DNA of 64,000 nt from the NCBI RefSeq assembly GCF_029946515.1, contig NZ_JARZHH010000002.1:124001-188000 (forward strand). The letters are read 5' to 3'. The notes below the pieces were generated by a model that ran no database searches, was not told where the DNA came from, and worked only from the letters and a program-made list of their open reading frames with translations. Origin of the DNA: Polyangium sp. 6x1 (lineage in GTDB: Bacteria; Myxococcota_A; Polyangia; Polyangiales; Polyangiaceae). Positions 60,992-64,000 of the stretch are shown piece by piece; position 1 is the stretch's first letter; the number at the start of each line of letters is the position of its first letter. The position numbers and the translations under genes were made by a program.

Positions 60992-62565
60992 CGCTCAAGG
61001 AGAACATCGGGAAGGACCACCTCCGCTACGACGCGGCGGCGGGGCTGGTCGTCTTTCTCGTCGCGCTTCCGCTCTGCCTCGGCATCGCGCTCGCGTCCGG
61101 GGCGCCGCTGCTCGCCGGCCTCGTCGCCGGCGTCGTCGGCGGCATCGTCGTGGGCTTCGTTTCAGGCTCGGACGTCAGCGTCAGCGGACCGGCCGCGGGC
61201 CTCACGGTCATCGTCGCGACCGCGATCCACTCGCTCGGCTACCAGGCGTTCCTCGCCGCCGTCATCGTCTGCGGCGTCCTGCAGCTCGCCTTCGGCTCCC
61301 TCCGCCTCGGCGCCGTCGCCGACTACGTCCCCACGGCCGTCATCAAAGGCATGCTCGCGGCCATCGGCATCGTCATCGTCTTGAAGCAGATCCCGCACGC
61401 CCTCGGCCGGGACCTCGACTTCGAGATGGACATGCGCTTCATCGAGCCCGACGGCAAAGAGAACACCCTCTCGTCCATCGTGAAGTCGGTCCTCAGCGCG
61501 AGCGGCGGCGCCGTGGTCATCTCGGCCGTCTCGCTCTTCATCTTGCTCACCTGGGACAAACTCGTCGTCCCGCGCGGAAAGATCTTCAAGCTCATCCCCG
61601 CGCCGCTCGTCGTCGTCATCGTCGGCACCCTGCTCAACGAGGCGTTTCGCCTCGGCACGAAGGGGTTTCACCTGAAGGGCGAGGACGGCCACCTCGTCTC
61701 GCTCCCGATCCTCAGCTCGCCCGTGGACATCCTCGGCGAGCTGCCGCGCCCGCTCTGGGAGGCCTTCAAGGATCAACGCGTCTACGTCACGGGCGCGACG
61801 CTCGCCGCGGTCGCGAGCCTCGAATCGCTCCTCGCGCTCGAAGCCGGGCAGCGGCTCGATCCGTACAAGCGCATCGCCTTGCCGAACCGCGAGCTCGTCG
61901 CGCAGGGCCTCGGCAACATCACCTCGGGCTTGCTCGGCGGCCTGCCCGTCACGTCGGTCGTCGTGCGCACGAGCGCGAACGTCTATGCCGGCGGCCGCAC
62001 GCGCTGGTCGACGATCCTCCACGCCTGCCTCCTGCTCGCCGCGGTCCTCTTCCTCGGCCGCGTCCTCAATCGCGTCCCGCTCGCCGCGCTCGCCGCCATC
62101 CTCATCGTCATCGGCTCGAAGCTCGCGCCGCGCTCGCTCTTTCAGCAGATGTGGCGCGAAGGCCTCTCCGTGTTCGTCCCGTTCCTCGTGACGATCCTGG
62201 CGATCGTGTTCACCGACCTGCTCAAAGGCGTCCTCATCGGCCTGGCCGTCGGCGTCTTCTTCGTCATTCGCACGAACTCGCACGCGGCGATGATCGTGGT
62301 CTCGCAGGACAACTACTGGCTCTTGCGCTTCAACAAGGACATCAGCTTCGTGCACAAGGCGGAGCTCAAGGAGAAGCTCGCGGCGATCCCCGAGGGCACG
62401 ACGCTCATCGTCGACGGCACCCGCGCCCTGCACATCGACAGGGACGCGTTCGAGGTGCTCGACGATTTCGTCGAGAACGCGAAGTTCAAGGACATCAAGG
62501 TCGAATTCAAGAACCTGCGTGGAAAGCGCCCGGACGGGGAGCTCCTGCCGGTGAGGAAATCGTGA
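60988..62565 (+). CDS. SulP-family anion (bicarbonate/sulfate) transporter
   Basis: The 525-residue product has about eleven membrane segments and the SulP signature in the first third: [40 protein letters not shown] and [22 protein letters not shown]. The mid-region has [17 protein letters not shown] and [21 protein letters not shown], which occur in transporters of the SulP/BicA branch. The C-terminal 90 residues ([39 protein letters not shown]) form a STAS domain. It is followed by a beta-carbonic anhydrase that starts in its stop codon (TGATG), so transport of bicarbonate is more probable than sulfate. The substrate remains inference. Confidence 0.9.
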   Translation: MTLKENIGKDHLRYDAAAGLVVFLVALPLCLGIALASGAPLLAGLVAGVVGGIVVGFVSGSDVSVSGPAAGLTVIVATAIHSLGYQAFLAAVIVCGVLQLAFGSLRLGAVADYVPTAVIKGMLAAIGIVIVLKQIPHALGRDLDFEMDMRFIEPDGKENTLSSIVKSVLSASGGAVVISAVSLFILLTWDKLVVPRGKIFKLIPAPLVVVIVGTLLNEAFRLGTKGFHLKGEDGHLVSLPILSSPVDILGELPRPLWEAFKDQRVYVTGATLAAVASLESLLALEAGQRLDPYKRIALPNRELVAQGLGNITSGLLGGLPVTSVVVRTSANVYAGGRTRWSTILHACLLLAAVLFLGRVLNRVPLAALAAILIVIGSKLAPRSLFQQMWREGLSVFVPFLVTILAIVFTDLLKGVLIGLAVGVFFVIRTNSHAAMIVVSQDNYWLLRFNKDISFVHKAELKEKLAAIPEGTTLIVDGTRALHIDRDAFEVLDDFVENAKFKDIKVEFKNLRGKRPDGELLPVRKS

Positions 62566-63218
62566 TGGACGCGTACAAGAAGCTCCTGCTCAGCAACAAG
62601 GCCTGGGTCGCCGAGAAGCTCGCCATTCGTGCGGACTTCTTCGAGCGCACGGCGACGACCCAGACGCCCGCCTTCCTGTGGATCGGCTGCTCCGACAGCC
62701 GCGTCCCTGCCGAGTCCGTCACGAGCACCGAGCCTGGCGAGCTCTTCGTGCACCGGAACATCGCGAACCTCGTCGTCCACACCGACCTCAACATGCTCTC
62801 GGTGCTCCAGTACGCCGTCGAGGTGCTCGAGGTGAAGCACATCATCGTCTGCGGCCATTACGGTTGCGGCGGCGTGCGCAACGCGATGACGAACCGCTCC
62901 TTCGGCCTCATCGACAAGTGGCTCCGCCACATCAAGGACGTCTACCGCGCCCACCGCCGCGACCTCGAGACGCTCGCCGACGTCGACAAGCGCCTCGACC
63001 GCCTGGTCGAGTTCAACGTCGCCGAGCAGGTGCAGAACCTCGCCGAGACGAGCTTCGTCCAGCACGCCTGGGCGCTCCACAACCGCCCCTCGCTGCACGG
63101 CTGGGTCTACGACATTCGCACCGGCTTCCTGAAAGAACACGCGCACATGAAGCCGGGCACCCCGCTCGAGGACATCTACCGCTTCGACTTCGACGACGTC
63201 CCGCGCTCGGGCTCGTGA
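62565..63218 (+). CDS. Beta-carbonic anhydrase
   Basis: The 217-residue enzyme interconverts CO2 and bicarbonate. Zinc ligands and catalytic pair are present: Cys42, Asp44 and Arg46 in IGCSDSRVP, His98 and Cys101 in [10 protein letters not shown]. The segment [16 protein letters not shown] (61-76) is the family's typical loop. Its length is usual for the E. coli Can type. It is coupled to the SulP transporter by a TGATG overlap, as seen in several bacteria where the transporter supplies bicarbonate to the enzyme or the reverse. No signal peptide, so it is cytoplasmic. Confidence 0.95.
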   Translation: MDAYKKLLLSNKAWVAEKLAIRADFFERTATTQTPAFLWIGCSDSRVPAESVTSTEPGELFVHRNIANLVVHTDLNMLSVLQYAVEVLEVKHIIVCGHYGCGGVRNAMTNRSFGLIDKWLRHIKDVYRAHRRDLETLADVDKRLDRLVEFNVAEQVQNLAETSFVQHAWALHNRPSLHGWVYDIRTGFLKEHAHMKPGTPLEDIYRFDFDDVPRSGS

Positions 63219-63222
63219 GCGC

Positions 63223-63247
63223 GCGAAGGCAGGCCTTGCTCCTTCGC
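63223..63247 (+). terminator. Possible hairpin after carbonic anhydrase
   Basis: A 7-bp inverted repeat (GCGAAGG / CCTTCGC) with an 11-base loop starts five bases after the stop. The loop is long and no T-tract follows, so this is a weak terminator candidate. Confidence 0.35.
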
Positions 63248-63272
63248 CAGCCGCTCGGTACGGTCGGCCCTC

Positions 63273-63941
63273 ATGACGACCCCCGCTCCTGCCGTGCGCC
63301 CTCAGAGCCAGAGCACTGTCGCGGTCCCCATGGCGGCGCGCGCGCCGTCCGGCCGCCTCGCCGTGCTCTCCGCGGCGGCCATGGGCGCGCTCGCCATCCC
63401 GCTGCCGATCCTGCCGGACCGCATCGTGACGCGCCTGCGCGGCGCCCTCGCCCATGACACGGCCACGCGCCACGGCATCAGCCTCACCTCGGACGCCCGC
63501 GACATCCTCGCCAACATCGACAGCGAGCAGAACGCCGGCCGCGCCATCGCCCGCAAGGCCGCCGAGACCATCGGCTTCGCCATCCTGAAGCGTGGCCTCG
63601 GCCCCCTCGGCGCCATCACGAACGTCGCCCGCGCCCTCGAAGTGTTCGCCTTTGGCCACCTCTTCGACCGCTACATCGCCCAGGCTCGTCGCACCGGGGC
63701 CGTCCGCATCCACGGCGAAGAAGCCCGCAAGATCCGCGCGACCATCGACCGCGCCTTCCTGCACGCCTTCTCCCCGATGCTCCGCCCGACGCCGATCACC
63801 ATGCCGGACTCCGTCGAGGATCTCCGCGACGAGTTCACCCGCTGGATCGACACCGCGATCCTCACGGGCGCCTCGCTGCCGAGCTACGTCGAGCGGCGCC
63901 TCGAAGCCGCCTTTGACGAGGTCGCGAGCCAAGATGGTTGA
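63273..63941 (+). CDS. Unknown protein with N-terminal hydrophobic segment
   Basis: The 222-residue product has an N-terminal Ala/Pro/Ser-rich tail, then a segment LAVLSAAAMGALAIPLPILPDRIVTRL that could be a membrane helix or a hydrophobic core strand. The rest is helical (GRAIARKAAETIGFAILKRGLG, NVARALEVFAFGHLFDRYI, KIRATIDRAFLHAF). I do not recognise a family. It starts 54 bases after the carbonic anhydrase stop, so it may be in the same transcript. The next frame begins inside its last codons. Confidence 0.68.
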   Translation: MTTPAPAVRPQSQSTVAVPMAARAPSGRLAVLSAAAMGALAIPLPILPDRIVTRLRGALAHDTATRHGISLTSDARDILANIDSEQNAGRAIARKAAETIGFAILKRGLGPLGAITNVARALEVFAFGHLFDRYIAQARRTGAVRIHGEEARKIRATIDRAFLHAFSPMLRPTPITMPDSVEDLRDEFTRWIDTAILTGASLPSYVERRLEAAFDEVASQDG

Positions 63942-64000
63942 GCGCGACGCGGCCTCCTCGTCCCCTTCCCGCGCGATCCTCGCCAAGACCCGGCGCGCCA
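63934..64000 (+). CDS. Start of a downstream gene, cut by the window edge
   Basis: ATG 63934 overlaps the end of the previous gene by eight bases and opens a frame (MVERDAASSSPSRAILAKTRRA) that continues to the right edge. Only 22 codons are visible, so no family can be named. Confidence 0.4.
   Translation, partial: MVERDAASSSPSRAILAKTRRA

Overview
The window is GC-rich DNA (roughly 70% G+C by eye) with the G/C third-position bias that produces long antisense shadow frames. The gene content points to a myxobacterium (Myxococcota), probably of the Polyangiaceae/Sorangium type: many lipoproteins, a golvesin-like C-terminal domain on a peptidoglycan amidase, a response regulator fused to DUF4388, tandem thrombospondin-type-3 (TSP3) calcium-repeat lipoproteins, a fused PurS-PurL plus separate PurQ, a pilin-like module and a very large NACHT ATPase. 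This taxonomic call is inference; there is no rRNA gene here.

Layout. 1-7782: secreted and cell-surface functions on the minus strand (haem lipoprotein cut by the window edge, PhoX-type phosphatase, TolB-like propeller lipoprotein, amidase), interrupted by one plus-strand gene at 4005 that looks like an exported effector with an unusual Pro/Ala/His/Gln leader. 7965-14073: a large lipoprotein with a pilin-like tail, then purL-purQ. 14602-23353: a compact minus-strand cluster of SWIM zinc finger, HEAT repeat, MoxR AAA+ ATPase, DUF5682 and vWA genes, with a small unknown gene last. 23442-30602: WD40 lipoprotein, App1-like phosphatase, dCMP deaminase, beta-helix lipoprotein, small lipoprotein and Nudix hydrolase, closed by a strong bidirectional hairpin.

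30660-35124: three paralogous TSP3-repeat lipoproteins in tandem, each behind its own 400-bp intergenic region; two of these regions carry the same promoter-like element. 35511-37693: type II NADH dehydrogenase, a divergent winged-helix regulator and tRNA-Ser(GCT). 37726-42443: a four-gene chemosensory-like operon (response regulator-DUF4388, CheW-like, soluble MCP-like, CheA-like) without CheR or CheB. 42591-48844: a multi-pass membrane protein and a MoxR-DUF58-transglutaminase (TgpA-like) operon.

49009-60854: a long co-directional plus-strand run with many start/stop overlaps: UbiA-family prenyltransferase, CPBP protease, small lipoprotein, UDP-sugar pyrophosphorylase, DUF2505 protein, SppA peptidase with an added N-terminal barrel-like domain, an ABC-ATPase-like protein that has lost Walker A, and a 1,550-residue NACHT-metallophosphoesterase. 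60988-63218: SulP-type anion transporter translationally coupled to a beta-carbonic anhydrase. The window ends with an unknown protein and the first 22 codons of another frame.

The two most likely sources of new biology are the NACHT-phosphoesterase (56202-60854), which has the architecture of a prokaryotic NLR-like sensor with a nuclease or phosphodiesterase effector and an odd Arg/Phe-rich segment in the middle, and the SWIM/HEAT/MoxR/DUF5682/vWA cluster (14602-23353). The putative effector at 4005 and the promoter-sharing TSP3 triad are secondary candidates.
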